DNA of 64,000 bases from the NCBI GenBank assembly GCA_002478265.1, contig DLNC01000010.1, forward strand, positions 1 to 64,000, in the 5' to 3' direction. Below, piece after piece: positions 17,207 through 26,471 of the stretch. Both the position numbers and the translations under genes were made by a program. Under the pieces are notes generated by a model. The model was not told the origin of the DNA. It was given only the letters and a program-made list of their open reading frames with translations, and did no database searches. Source of the DNA: Syntrophaceae bacterium UBA7520. Its GTDB lineage: Bacteria > Desulfobacterota > Syntrophia > Syntrophales > Smithellaceae. Numbering within the stretch: the stretch's first letter is position 1; each line of letters starts with the position of its first letter.

Positions 17207-17812
17207 TTAAGTATTCGTGGGAACCGCCGCCGGGCTCGTCAATTCAGAGCGCTTGCCTTTAACTTGCAGGTAAAAGTCGCGTATGGCGACCATGTCGCGT
17301 GCGATATCTCCGGTGGGGAATATAAGCGGCCCCGCGCCGCCGGTTTTGGTCGCGTAATCGATATAGCCAATTTGTATGGGAATGCCGGCGCCCGTGGCGA
17401 TATGGTAAAAACCGGATTTCCAGTATTTTACTTTGTGACGGGTTCCTTCAGGTGCCAGGGCTAAAACAAACTCACGCCTTTTTTTGAATTCCTCGATCAT
17501 TTTTTCAACGATATTGGAATGCGCGGATCGATCGGTGGCGATTCCTCCCAGCCATTCGATAACCGGCCCGAAGGGCCGGCGAAACAATTCTTTCTTTGCC
17601 AGAAAACGGGCATCAAGTTTCAGAGCGAAAGCCAGCATTACTCCATAAAAAACATCCCAGTTGGAAGTGTGCGGCGCGACAATGACCAGATATTTTGGCA
17701 AATTTGGCAGCGGGCCAATGGCTTTCCATCCGAGTATTTTCAATAAAGTAAGAGATAAACCGCGTAAAACAGATTTGATTACCGGCGTGGTGAAGATTGA
17801 ATAACGCAGCAA
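17207..17812 (-). CDS. Lysophospholipid acyltransferase family protein
   Basis: A 201-aa PlsC-like acyltransferase. The catalytic HX4D box is HTSNWD, and the glycerophosphate-binding APEGTR box and GIPI element follow. The start is TTG at 17812 with GGAGG five nt upstream. The protein lacks clear transmembrane helices beyond its hydrophobic N-terminal patch. Substrate (lysophosphatidate or another lipid) is not determinable. Confidence 0.85.
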   Translation of the reverse strand: MLRYSIFTTPVIKSVLRGLSLTLLKILGWKAIGPLPNLPKYLVIVAPHTSNWDVFYGVMLAFALKLDARFLAKKELFRRPFGPVIEWLGGIATDRSAHSNIVEKMIEEFKKRREFVLALAPEGTRHKVKYWKSGFYHIATGAGIPIQIGYIDYATKTGGAGPLIFPTGDIARDMVAIRDFYLQVKGKRSELTSPAAVPTNT

Positions 17813-17929
17813 AGAAGCCTCCCCGTGAGAAATAGTGACAAATAAAAATTATTATATTTAAGATTAAAGAGCGGTGTCAAGAAATTAAATATCGGCATGC
17901 CGCGCCGGATTGAATAATCAGGAATGATA

Positions 17930-18871
17930 TCATGAACCGAAAGCGGCATTGGTTTTAATTTGATAGCCGCGCAGGAAATCTTGCACCGGCATCTTTTTTT
18001 TCCCGGCGAGCTGCACTTCCTTTAACAGGAGAAGACCATCGCCTGTGGCAACTTTGATTATGTCTTTGGCAACCTCAACGATTGTGCCGGGTGTTTTATT
18101 GGTTTCTTCCATCAATGGTTCCGCCACGTAAATTTTAATCATTTTCTCGTTTAAGAAGCTGTACGCGCCGGGCGCGGGGCTCAAGCCACGGATGAGATTG
18201 TAGATATTAACGGCGCTTTCGCGCCAGTTTATTTTCTCGGTTTCCTTGGTCAAACGCGGCGCAAAAGACACTGCCTCTTTATCCTGGGGACGAGGGTCAA
18301 TGGCGCCGGCAATAAATTGGTCGATAGTCGAAAGAAGCAGCTGCGCCCCGAGCCTGGCCAGCCGGTCTTGCAGATGGCCGAAATTTTCCCCCGGAATGAT
18401 GTCTGTTTCCTGCTGTGTCAGGATATCGCCGGAATCCATTCCTTCGTCCATCAGCATTATTGTTACGCCGGTTTTTGTTTCTCCTTTGATCAGGGTCCAG
18501 TTAATCGGCGCGGCGCCGCGGTATTTCGGTAGGAGCGAGGGATGGATGTTCAGACAACCGCGAGGGGGAATATCCAGGATTTTTTTGGGTAGGATTTGTC
18601 CAAACGCCGCGACCACAATCATCTCCGGGGATAAACTCTTAATAATTTCCACGCTTGTTTCTTCCCTGATATTCTCGGGTTGAAAAACGGGCAGCTCTAA
18701 TTTTTCCGCGAGAATTTTGACCGCCGGGGCGGCGGCGATTTGTCCTCGGCCTTGGGGGCGGTCTGGCTGCGTGATGACGCCGGCAATTTCATATCCTGCG
18801 ACATGCAACATCTGGAGGGCCGGCAAGGAAAATGATGGTGTGCCCATGAAAACTATGCGTAGCGGATTCAT
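17930..18871 (-). CDS. fmt: Methionyl-tRNA formyltransferase
   Basis: A 313-aa enzyme that formylates initiator Met-tRNA. The N-terminal MNPLRIVFMGTPSF and the SLLPKYRGAAPINW (catalytic Asn-His-Asp region with HPSLLPKYRG) blocks are clear, and the C-terminal OB-like tRNA-binding domain is complete. The start is ATG at 18871 behind GGAGGATC; the open frame upstream to 18928 is not part of the family. No deformylase gene is adjacent. Confidence 0.95.
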   Translation of the reverse strand: MNPLRIVFMGTPSFSLPALQMLHVAGYEIAGVITQPDRPQGRGQIAAAPAVKILAEKLELPVFQPENIREETSVEIIKSLSPEMIVVAAFGQILPKKILDIPPRGCLNIHPSLLPKYRGAAPINWTLIKGETKTGVTIMLMDEGMDSGDILTQQETDIIPGENFGHLQDRLARLGAQLLLSTIDQFIAGAIDPRPQDKEAVSFAPRLTKETEKINWRESAVNIYNLIRGLSPAPGAYSFLNEKMIKIYVAEPLMEETNKTPGTIVEVAKDIIKVATGDGLLLLKEVQLAGKKKMPVQDFLRGYQIKTNAAFGS

Positions 18872-19043
18872 AACCGATCCTCCTTGTTTATTGAATGAAC
18901 ATAATAGAGGAAAAGGCCGTAGTGTCAAGGCATCTTTTTGTTTTGAAATAATAAAAATTTTGTAGTATTAAAAACGTAACAACGTACCTTACGGGGGGAA
19001 GGTATAGGCAACATATTAAGGATCATAGATTAAGGAGGAAATT

Positions 19044-19331
19044 ATGAAGAAGTGGTTATTAATTTTTGCCGTATTTCTTCTCTTTGGTTGTGGTGATCAG
19101 CCTGCCGTAGATTTGATTAAAGAAGACTTTCAGAAGGTATATCCGACAGGCGAAATTGTTTTGATGAACCCGCTGGAAAAAAGTTCCGATACCTACCGCG
19201 TGCAGATAAGTTTTCGCCCCGACACCAGCTATAGCACCGAGCGGGAGGGAAAATTCAAAGAAGACATTTTTCTTTATAAGAAAGTCGGCGATAAGTGGGT
19301 GTTTACCTGGAGAAGATCCAGCGGCAAATAA
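19044..19331 (+). CDS. Small lipoprotein of unknown function
   Basis: A 95-aa predicted lipoprotein with a Lys-Lys N-terminus, hydrophobic core and lipobox LFGC. The mature part is about 78 aa, mixed alpha/beta and highly charged. AAGGAGG lies directly upstream of the ATG. A short inverted repeat (TACCTT/AAGGTA) with a G-run loop sits about 35-55 nt before the start. I do not recognise the family. It is followed after 28 nt by tspO. Confidence 0.7.
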   Translation: MKKWLLIFAVFLLFGCGDQPAVDLIKEDFQKVYPTGEIVLMNPLEKSSDTYRVQISFRPDTSYSTEREGKFKEDIFLYKKVGDKWVFTWRRSSGK

Positions 19332-19359
19332 TAATTCTTCATATTAGTAGCGGAAAATA

Positions 19360-19836
19360 ATGAAAAAATCGTATCCGTCTCTTTTTGCGTGTATTTTTAT
19401 CACCTTGGCGGCAGGGATGATTTCCGGAGCGGTAAATCGTCCCGATTCTTGGTATGCCGCGTTGATCAAACCGTTATGGACGCCGCCCGGCTGGGTTTTT
19501 GCTCCGGTGTGGATCGTGCTTTACGTGATGATGGGCGTTGCTCTCTGGCTAATCTGGGAAAGACGCACCGCTCGTTTATCGTCTGCGGCAATCTCGCTTT
19601 TTATGATACAATTAATTTTTAATGTTGTTTGGAGCTGGTTTTTCTTCGGCATGCACAGCCCGGCGCTGGCCTTCGCCGATATTTGTATATTATGGGCGTC
19701 AATTTTGGCGACAATAATTCTTTTCGCGCGTGTTTATCGCCCCGCGGGGCTGCTTTTGATTCCTTATTTCCTGTGGGTGAGTTTTGCCGCTGTTCTTAAT
19801 TTTTCCATCTGGCGCCTTAACGCGGGGATAGTTTAA
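19360..19836 (+). CDS. tspO: TspO/MBR family tryptophan-rich sensory protein
   Basis: A 158-aa, five-helix membrane protein. The hallmark WYAALIKPLWTPPGWVFAPVW segment, the WSWFFFG block and the C-terminal WVSFAAVLNFSIWRLN match TspO. Bacterial TspO binds porphyrins and heme and modulates stress or photosynthesis genes. Here it is downstream of a small lipoprotein and converges on priA. The function in an anaerobe is not known. Confidence 0.92.
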   Translation: MKKSYPSLFACIFITLAAGMISGAVNRPDSWYAALIKPLWTPPGWVFAPVWIVLYVMMGVALWLIWERRTARLSSAAISLFMIQLIFNVVWSWFFFGMHSPALAFADICILWASILATIILFARVYRPAGLLLIPYFLWVSFAAVLNFSIWRLNAGIV

Positions 19837-19859
19837 AGTCGGTTATAAAAAGAGCGGAT

Positions 19860-22265
19860 TTACATAAAATTTTCCGGGTCGACATCAACGGACATTCTCA
19901 CAAAGCTATTTTTATGGTCTTGCAGCAGTTCCTGCGCCAGTCGGCGCAATGTGTTTATCTGTGCGCCCTTTAAAAGCATCTGGTAGCGGTAGCGGCCGCT
20001 TAATTTAGCCAAAGGTGCGGGCGCGGGACCGATTATTTCCACCGCGTCAGAGCAGGCGCCTGCCAAACTTTTTACTTTTTTCTCCAGCTTCTGGGATGCG
20101 CAAAGCAGTTCTTCTTTTTTTGACGAAGAGAGACGGATGTTGACGATATGGCCAAAAGGCGGATATTGAAAAGTCCGGCGGAAATCCAGCTCTTCAGCGT
20201 AGAACGATTTGTAGTCATGATGTTGCGCGTGACGCAACGCGAAGTGCTGAGGATTAAAAGTTTGAATGATTACTTTGCCCGGGTTGTTGCCGCGTCCGCT
20301 GCGGCCCGCCACCTGCGTTAGCAGTTGGAAGGTTTTTTCCGCCGCGCGGAAATCAGGCATATTCAGGGAAGTATCCGCAGCAACGACGCCGACCAGGGTG
20401 ATCAGCGGGAAATCATGTCCTTTGGCAATCATTTGTGTGCCAACAAGGATATCGATCTTCTTGTTTTGGAGAGCTTCGAGAATTTTCTCCTGTACATTCT
20501 TGCCGGAGGAGGTGTCGGCATCCATCCGCCGCACGCGAGCGGTCGGGAATATTTTTTCTATTTCTTTTTCCAGCTTCTGTGTGCCCGCGCCGTAGCTGAT
20601 CACGCGGCTTCCCCGACAGGATGGGCACTGCGGGATGGCTTTCTGGCGGTAATCGCAGTAATGGCATTTAATGGTATTTTCCGCCAGATGATGTTTCAGC
20701 GAGACGGCGCAGTTCGGACAGCGGAAATTATAACCGCAATCCGCGCAGACGAGAAACGTTTCAAAGCCTCGTTTATTCAAAAAAAGCAGCGCCTGTTCAT
20801 TGTTTTCCAATGTCCTGGCTATTTCATCAACCAGATTATCGGAAAGAAGGGGAGTTTTTCCCGTTTTTTCCTTTTGTTTTTTCATATCGATTATCTGCAC
20901 AAGCGGCAGCGGCCGGTTATGCACGCGCTGCGGCAATTCCAGCAAGCGATATTTTTCCGTCCGCGCGTTGTAATAAGAGCGGATACTGGGCGTGGCCGAG
21001 CCGAGGATTACCACGGCGTTGTTCAGTTTCGCCTTGAGGACAGCCAAATCGCGGGCATTGTAGCAAAGGCGGTCATCCTGTTTATAGGAGGAATCATGTT
21101 CTTCATCTACGATAATCAATTTTAAATCGGGCGGTGCGGCAAAGATGGCGGAGCGCGCGCCAATTATCAGCTTTATTTTACCGCGCTTGATTTCACGCCA
21201 TTGATCGTAACGCACGGATTGCGCGATGCCGCTGTGCAAAACAGCGATTTTGTCATCGTCGAAGCGGCCCGAAATTCTGGCAATCAGCTGCGGTGTCAGC
21301 GCGATTTCCGGCACGAGGTAAATGGCCGCGCCGCCGGCCTTGATGGTAAGTTCAATGGCTTTCAAATAAATTTCTGTTTTGCCGCTGCCGGTAATGCCAT
21401 GGAGCAAAAACGGCGTGAAAGTTTTCTTGTTAAGACTGGCGGATATTTCCTCAAAAGCGGTTCTTTGTTGCTCATTGAGTTCATGATTGGCCTTATCGCT
21501 CTTTATGGAAGAGGAAAGTGAAGGGCGTCGGAGTACCTCGCATGCTGAATAAGCGATCACTCTTTTTTTGTGCAGGCCACGTGAGACGGCGGCAGATATG
21601 CCTGTCTCTCTGGTTATGTGCGCCATGGTGGACGGGCCGTTTTCTTCCAGAAAAGAAACAAGCGCCTGTTGTTTATCGGTCAATTTTATTTCGGCAATGC
21701 TTTTTTTGGTAAGACTGACAATATTTTCCGTGCGGCGTGCAAGATGCTTTTTTTGTTTTTCTTCCAGGGATAAAAGCCCCATAAGGTGCAGCCTGTTTAT
21801 GGTGGCGACATTTACCGCGCCGCAGAGACCAGCCAGATTTTTCAGCGAAATTCCCTGCGGGTAAAGTTGCAGCGTATCCAGAATGCTTTTTTGCGAGGCC
21901 GAAATGAAGATATCATCAGGCAGGGGCAGGGGACTTACCCAGCGCAAGTCTTTTTTTTCCGCGCCGGCGGGAATTATTTCCGCCAGCGTTTTTCCCAGTG
22001 GGTACAGGAAATACTCCGCGATCCACCGGTAAAAGTCAAGGTCCTGGCTGTCGAAGAGAGGGTCAGCGTCGAGTATTTCCAGTATAGTTTTTACTGCAGC
22101 CAGCTCACAATTGGGGCGAACGGTCACGATAAAACCGGTTCGTTTCCTGCTTCCGAAAGGCACAAACACACGTTTGCCGATGGCGATTTCTTTTTCCAGC
22201 TCCGGCGGCACGGCATAGGTGAAGAGTTTATCCTGGGGAATATTTAAAGCGACATCTACAAACAT
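19860..22265 (-). CDS. priA: Primosomal replication restart helicase PriA
   Basis: An 801-aa superfamily 2 helicase that reloads the replisome at collapsed forks. An N-terminal 3'-DNA-binding domain comes first. Walker A is GITGSGKTE (near residue 290) and the DEEH box is near residue 387. A zinc-binding insertion has eight cysteines in CxxC pairs (about residues 507-552). The helicase C motif QVAGRSGRG closes the core. It is full length and starts with ATG just downstream of the dksA terminator. Confidence 0.95.
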   Translation of the reverse strand: MFVDVALNIPQDKLFTYAVPPELEKEIAIGKRVFVPFGSRKRTGFIVTVRPNCELAAVKTILEILDADPLFDSQDLDFYRWIAEYFLYPLGKTLAEIIPAGAEKKDLRWVSPLPLPDDIFISASQKSILDTLQLYPQGISLKNLAGLCGAVNVATINRLHLMGLLSLEEKQKKHLARRTENIVSLTKKSIAEIKLTDKQQALVSFLEENGPSTMAHITRETGISAAVSRGLHKKRVIAYSACEVLRRPSLSSSIKSDKANHELNEQQRTAFEEISASLNKKTFTPFLLHGITGSGKTEIYLKAIELTIKAGGAAIYLVPEIALTPQLIARISGRFDDDKIAVLHSGIAQSVRYDQWREIKRGKIKLIIGARSAIFAAPPDLKLIIVDEEHDSSYKQDDRLCYNARDLAVLKAKLNNAVVILGSATPSIRSYYNARTEKYRLLELPQRVHNRPLPLVQIIDMKKQKEKTGKTPLLSDNLVDEIARTLENNEQALLFLNKRGFETFLVCADCGYNFRCPNCAVSLKHHLAENTIKCHYCDYRQKAIPQCPSCRGSRVISYGAGTQKLEKEIEKIFPTARVRRMDADTSSGKNVQEKILEALQNKKIDILVGTQMIAKGHDFPLITLVGVVAADTSLNMPDFRAAEKTFQLLTQVAGRSGRGNNPGKVIIQTFNPQHFALRHAQHHDYKSFYAEELDFRRTFQYPPFGHIVNIRLSSSKKEELLCASQKLEKKVKSLAGACSDAVEIIGPAPAPLAKLSGRYRYQMLLKGAQINTLRRLAQELLQDHKNSFVRMSVDVDPENFM

Positions 22266-22289
22266 GGTATCACAAACGGAAAGAAAGTT

Positions 22290-22324
22290 TTAAAATAAAA
22301 AACGCCCCAGAGACGGAGCGTTTG
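22290..22324 (-). terminator. Intrinsic terminator of the dksA-like gene
   Basis: Read on the minus strand, AACGCTCC pairs with GGGGCGTT across a short loop with one mismatch. A TTTTTTATTTT tract follows immediately. It lies between dksA (stop 22346) and priA (start 22265). Confidence 0.85.
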
Positions 22325-22345
22325 TGAGGTTTATGTGCTCTTAGA

Positions 22346-22726
22346 TTATTCTCCCTTGAGCTTCTCCATTTTTTCCTGCTTCGTTTTGCAGTCGATGCAG
22401 AGAGTGGTTACGGGCCTGGCCATCAGTCTTTTTTCCGATATCGGTCCGCCGCATACCTCGCAGATGCCGAAAACGCCGTCATCGATTCTTTTGATTGCTT
22501 CTTGCATTTTAAGAATCAGCTTGCGTTCGCGGTCACGGATGCGCAATTCAAAATTTCTGTCTGCCTCCAGCGCCGCCCGGTCAGTCGGATCGGGAAAATT
22601 TTCTTTGCCGTTGGTCATTTCGGAAACAGTCTTACCTGCCTCGCTGAGCAATTCGTTTATTTTCTGGATAAGCATATTGCGGAAAACATCAAGTTTTTCC
22701 GGTTTTATGGCTGCTTGTTTTTCCAA
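22346..22726 (-). CDS. dksA: DksA/TraR family zinc-finger transcription factor
   Basis: A 126-aa DksA-type protein that acts in the RNA polymerase secondary channel in stringent and rRNA control. A coiled-coil N-terminal half contains PTDRAALEADRNFELRIRDR. The C4 zinc finger is Cys89, Cys92, Cys110 and Cys113 (CEVCGG and CIDCK). The start is TTG at 22726 with AAAGGAG upstream. It is a single-gene unit with its own promoter and terminator. Confidence 0.9.
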   Translation of the reverse strand: MEKQAAIKPEKLDVFRNMLIQKINELLSEAGKTVSEMTNGKENFPDPTDRAALEADRNFELRIRDRERKLILKMQEAIKRIDDGVFGICEVCGGPISEKRLMARPVTTLCIDCKTKQEKMEKLKGE

Positions 22727-22756
22727 TATTTAGCTCCTTTAAAAAACTGAAAGTGT

Positions 22757-22785
22757 CTTTTACCTAATGAAAAATTTTTTGTAAA
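22757..22785 (-). promoter_or_regulatory. Candidate sigma70-type promoter for dksA
   Basis: On the minus strand TTTACA (22785-22780) and TAAAAG (22762-22757) are separated by exactly 17 bp. The predicted start lies about 25 nt before the TTG start codon. The remaining gap to hldE (22786-22836) shows nothing else. Confidence 0.5.
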
Positions 22786-22836
22786 GGAAAATAATCGCTT
22801 TAAAAAGGCGCGAAAAACAAAACTATCCAGACGCTA

Positions 22837-23313
22837 TCAGCTATAATTTTTTCTGATTTTATCGATGATGTTCGTCGTGGATTTGCCAATGATTTCAGGT
22901 ATTAAAGTCAATTGGCCGCCCCATTTCTTTATTTCTTCGCGTCCCACCACTTTGTCTTCTGGCCAATCCCCGCCCTTGATCAGCACGTCGGGCTTCAGAA
23001 GCTTTATCAGCTCCAGCGGAGTTTGCTCATCAAATATAGTCACAAAATCGATAAATTCAAGGGCGGCGATAATTTCCGCTCTTTCTGCTTGGGGCACGAG
23101 CGGCCTTTTTTCGCCTTTGATTTGTCTGACCGAGGAGTCGCTGTTGAGCGCCAGAACCAGAATATCGGCGGTTTTTTTCGCTTCTTTCAGATAACGTACA
23201 TGGCCGACATGCAGGATGTCGAAGCAGCCGTTGGTAAAGGCGATTTTTTTGCCTTGTTTTTTCAGCGCATCGAGTTTTTCTTTGAGAGTTTCGCGATCAA
23301 GTATCTTATTCAT
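22837..23313 (-). CDS. rfaE2: D-glycero-beta-D-manno-heptose 1-phosphate adenylyltransferase (HldE C-terminal type)
   Basis: A 158-aa nucleotidyltransferase for ADP-heptose, used in the LPS inner core. The nucleotide-binding GCFDILHVGHVRYL motif (HxGH) and the GGDWPEDKVVG loop are as in the C-terminal half of E. coli HldE. The kinase half is absent, so a separate rfaE1 is expected elsewhere. comF precedes it by 13 nt on the same strand. Confidence 0.92.
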   Translation of the reverse strand: MNKILDRETLKEKLDALKKQGKKIAFTNGCFDILHVGHVRYLKEAKKTADILVLALNSDSSVRQIKGEKRPLVPQAERAEIIAALEFIDFVTIFDEQTPLELIKLLKPDVLIKGGDWPEDKVVGREEIKKWGGQLTLIPEIIGKSTTNIIDKIRKNYS

Positions 23314-23326
23314 AAAAAGTTCCTGT

Positions 23327-24046
23327 TTAAATGACTCTGGCCAGCGTTAAAACCGCTATTTCTTTGGCGCCTGCCCGGCGCAGTGTTCTGGCGCATTCAT
23401 TGACGGTCGCGCCGGTGGTAAAGACATCATCAACCAGAATAATATTTTTTCCTTCCGCCGCTTTTTCGTCACTTACGGCAAAAGCGCCCTTGATGTTGCC
23501 TTCGCGCTCTTTTTTCTTCAGGCCAGTTTGAGTTAAAGTAAATTTAGCGCGTTTTAGCAAGAAATAAGTTAAGGGCATGCGCCATTTTTTTTTCAGAGCC
23601 TGCGCCAGAATGACAGCCTGGTTAAAGCCGCGTTGCCGTAGTTTTTTGATATGCAGTGGCACGGGAACAATCATATCATAGGCGCGGCAATCAAAATCTG
23701 GGAAGGGGAAATCAGCCATGAAAGAGGCCAAATGCGATCCTGTTGACAAATCGCGGCCGTACTTGAATTTCTGTATCGCTTCTAGCATGACGTTTTCGTA
23801 GGCCGCCACGGCGCGGGCCAGGGAAAAAAAAGGCTTTTGTTCGATGCAGTTGCCGCACAGGTGGCTTTCCGCTGGGCTGTCAAAAAAAGTTATGCCGCAA
23901 ATAGGGCAGATGCTGCCGGTTAAAAATCTGATTTGACGGCGACAGTCTGGGCAGAAATATTTATCTTCCTCGCGGGCGAGAATTTCCTCGCAGCCCAGAC
24001 ACGCGGGTGGAAAGATAATATCGGCTATGTTTTTTAAGATGCCCAT
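23327..24046 (-). CDS. comF: ComF family phosphoribosyltransferase-like protein
   Basis: A 239-aa protein. An N-terminal double zinc-ribbon has CxxC pairs (CLGCEE, CPDC, CPICG, CGNC; about residues 17-77). The C-terminal PRTase domain carries the PRPP loop ILVDDVFTTGATVNE. ComF proteins are linked to DNA uptake and processing of transforming DNA; no other competence gene is present here. It lies in a close run with rsfS and hldE. Confidence 0.9.
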   Translation of the reverse strand: MGILKNIADIIFPPACLGCEEILAREEDKYFCPDCRRQIRFLTGSICPICGITFFDSPAESHLCGNCIEQKPFFSLARAVAAYENVMLEAIQKFKYGRDLSTGSHLASFMADFPFPDFDCRAYDMIVPVPLHIKKLRQRGFNQAVILAQALKKKWRMPLTYFLLKRAKFTLTQTGLKKKEREGNIKGAFAVSDEKAAEGKNIILVDDVFTTGATVNECARTLRRAGAKEIAVLTLARVI

Positions 24047-24052
24047 GACGGC

Positions 24053-24448
24053 TCAGGACATATCTTTATTGAGACGCGTTATTTGCGTTTTATTTTCGTC
24101 AACGCGCATGACAGGCGCGTCCCACAGATTTTCTATGTCGTAGAACGAGCGTATATTTTCCTGAAAAATTGATATTACCACGTCGTCGTAGTCCAGCAAA
24201 ACCCACTGCGCGTTATCTTCTCCCTCGACGCCCAACGGTTTGATGCCGGCTTTTTTCAGATATTCCTGAATGGCGGAGGAAATTGCCTGCACCTGCCGGT
24301 CGGTCGCGCCGGAACAGACGAGCATGTAGTCGGTGAAACTGGAAATTTTTTTTACGTTCAGAACAACAATGTCTTTGGCTTTTTTCTGCAGGGTCGCGTT
24401 GATGCACAAAAGCAGTCGCTTGCGTGTTTCGTCTTTCTTTGCCGCCAA
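24053..24448 (-). CDS. rsfS: Ribosomal silencing factor RsfS
   Basis: A 131-aa protein that binds L14 (uL14) and blocks subunit joining during starvation. The KDIVVLNVKKISSFTDYMLVC-type core and the GVEGEDNAQWVLLDYDDVVISIF block are characteristic. The start chosen is TTG at 24448, with AGGAG (24456-24460) 7 nt upstream. An in-frame ATG further upstream at 24487 has no ribosome site and adds residues absent from the family. Confidence 0.92.
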   Translation of the reverse strand: MAAKKDETRKRLLLCINATLQKKAKDIVVLNVKKISSFTDYMLVCSGATDRQVQAISSAIQEYLKKAGIKPLGVEGEDNAQWVLLDYDDVVISIFQENIRSFYDIENLWDAPVMRVDENKTQITRLNKDMS

Positions 24449-24633
24449 ACAAAAACTCCTTATGAAGGGATTAAGGCCAAAGGCCAAAGTCTTAGTTGTT
24501 CTTTTAACCTATTTTTTTTATGCTTGCCACATAAAAAATGAGGAGCAAATTCCCTTTACAGATATTTGGCGGTTGTGAAAATATTTTTGCCATGATAAAT
24601 AAAAGCTATCTTTCTGACAATAAGGATTTAAAC

Positions 24634-25425
24634 ATGCAGGACGTTATCAGCAAGGTTCAGGTGCATATTCCTTATCATCTTTTGCCTCAATATGAGTCGG
24701 ACATAATCGGGAATAAACTCAATCCGGAAATATATTTTAGCCAATACGCGCTAAAAGACATGGATATGGAAAGATGCAGGCAGACGGCAGGGCTCATCAG
24801 AGATGCCGGCTTGAAGGTTACTTTTCACGCGCCTTTCATGGATCTGCGCCCAGGCGCGCTTGATGACAAAATCCGCCGCGTCAGCGTGGACAGAATGAAA
24901 CAGGCGATAGAGCTCGCGCCGCATTTCCAGCCATTGCGCATTGTCTGCCACCCGATGTTTGACGATCGCTATTACGTGGATTGCGACGATTTGTGGATGG
25001 AGGCCTCCGTCAAATCATGGACGGAGTTGATTGCTTTGGCCAAAGCGCACAATACGGTTTTATCGCTGGAAAATGTTTATGATAAGGAGCCGCGTCTGCT
25101 GCGGCGGCTTTTCGAGGCGCTGGCCTCGGATGCCGTGTGTTTTTGTCTGGATACCGGCCATTTCAACGCATTTTCCTACGCGCCGCTTAAAGCATGGCTG
25201 AGGGAACTGGGCAAATATCTGGGGCAGCTTCATCTGCACGACAATTTCGGAGAAAGAGACGAGCATCTGGCGATCGGCAAGGGCACTTTTCCTTTTGATG
25301 AGCTTTTTGCGTGGCTGAAGAAAAACAAAAAAAAGCCCGTGCTCACGATTGAGGCGCACAATCAGAAAGAGCTCTGGAAGTCAATCAACAGCATCAAAAA
25401 AGAAGGTTATCTGGATTTTATTTAA
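24634..25425 (+). CDS. Sugar phosphate isomerase/epimerase-like TIM-barrel protein
   Basis: A 263-aa protein of the xylose isomerase-like/AP endonuclease 2 TIM-barrel superfamily. Metal-binding elements visible are FHAPF, SLENVYDKEP, CLDTGHFN, HLHDNFGERDEHLAIGKG and the final TIEAHN. The start is ATG at 24634 with AAGGA six nt upstream; the open extension to 24538 has no ribosome site. It precedes two peptide-type ABC permeases by 40 nt. The substrate is unknown. Confidence 0.8.
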   Translation: MQDVISKVQVHIPYHLLPQYESDIIGNKLNPEIYFSQYALKDMDMERCRQTAGLIRDAGLKVTFHAPFMDLRPGALDDKIRRVSVDRMKQAIELAPHFQPLRIVCHPMFDDRYYVDCDDLWMEASVKSWTELIALAKAHNTVLSLENVYDKEPRLLRRLFEALASDAVCFCLDTGHFNAFSYAPLKAWLRELGKYLGQLHLHDNFGERDEHLAIGKGTFPFDELFAWLKKNKKKPVLTIEAHNQKELWKSINSIKKEGYLDFI

Positions 25426-25465
25426 GCGGCACGTTTGGTCGCGAAAATACCACGGGGAGTAGCAA

Positions 25466-26440
25466 TTGCTTAAATACATCGTCAAAAGACTGATTTTTAT
25501 GATTCCGCTACTTCTGGGCATCACTATTATCTGTTTCGGCGTGATGCGCCTGGCGCCCGGTTCTCCCACCGATCTGCAGATGCAGATGAATCCCAAAGCG
25601 ACTGTGGAAATGCAGGAGAGGTTGAAAGCCCTGTATGAGCTGGATAAGCCGATTCCTCTTCAGTACTGGTCGTGGCTGAAGAAAATCATTCGTGGCGATC
25701 TGGGAACATCATTCGCCAGCGATCACCGACCGGTCGCTGATAAAATTCTGGAGCGCCTGCCGATTACTATTTCCATCAATTTCTTATCGCTGCTGATTAT
25801 CATTGCCGTGGCCATACCCATCGGCGTGCTTTCCGCCGTGCATCAGGATTCGCTTTTCGATAAAATCACGGCGGTGGTGGTGTTTATCGGTTTTGCCGTG
25901 CCCACTTTCTGGCTGGCTCTTTTGCTGATGATTTTTTTCGGCATTCATCTGGGTTGGCTGCCGATTTCTGGACTCAGATCGCTTAATTATGAATACTTGA
26001 GCGCCTGGGCGCAGTTTATCGATTTGATTAAACATCTGATTTTGCCCGTCTTGGTTTCCGCCTTCGGTGGGTTGGCCGGGCTTTCGCGATACATGCGGGC
26101 GAATATGCTGGAGGTAATCAGGCAGGATTACATCATGACGGCGCGCGCCAAGGGACTTTCCGAGCGCGCGGTGATTTATAAACACGCTCTGCGCAACGCG
26201 CTTCTGCCCGTTATCACCATTTTAGGTCTTTCTATTCCAGGGCTTATCGGAGGCAGCGTGATTTTTGAAACAATTTTTGCCATTCCCGGTATGGGGCAGC
26301 TATTTTACATGGCGGTGATGGCGCGTGATTATCCGACGGTGATGGGAATTCTGCTCATCGGCGCCATTCTCACATTGTTGGGAAATTTAATTGCGGATGT
26401 CTCCTACGTGGTGGCGGATCCGCGCATCAGAATTTCATAA
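25466..26440 (+). CDS. Peptide/nickel-type ABC transporter permease, DppB-like
   Basis: A 324-aa inner-membrane permease with six predicted helices. The N-terminal segment LLGITIICFGVMRLAPGSP and the EAA-loop region near TARAKGLSERAVIYKHALRN define the DppB/OppB family. The start is TTG at 25466 behind GGGGAG. It is followed by the DppC-like partner. No substrate-binding protein or ATPase gene is adjacent, so specificity (peptide, nickel or other) is open. Confidence 0.9.
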   Translation: MLKYIVKRLIFMIPLLLGITIICFGVMRLAPGSPTDLQMQMNPKATVEMQERLKALYELDKPIPLQYWSWLKKIIRGDLGTSFASDHRPVADKILERLPITISINFLSLLIIIAVAIPIGVLSAVHQDSLFDKITAVVVFIGFAVPTFWLALLLMIFFGIHLGWLPISGLRSLNYEYLSAWAQFIDLIKHLILPVLVSAFGGLAGLSRYMRANMLEVIRQDYIMTARAKGLSERAVIYKHALRNALLPVITILGLSIPGLIGGSVIFETIFAIPGMGQLFYMAVMARDYPTVMGILLIGAILTLLGNLIADVSYVVADPRIRIS

Positions 26441-26471
26441 AAAATGCCTTGCGTAAACAGGCGCTAAAGAT

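Noticed and set aside
20325..21125. 266-codon plus-strand frame inside priA
   Set aside because: Antisense to the helicase motifs and zinc cluster of PriA; no domain recognised.
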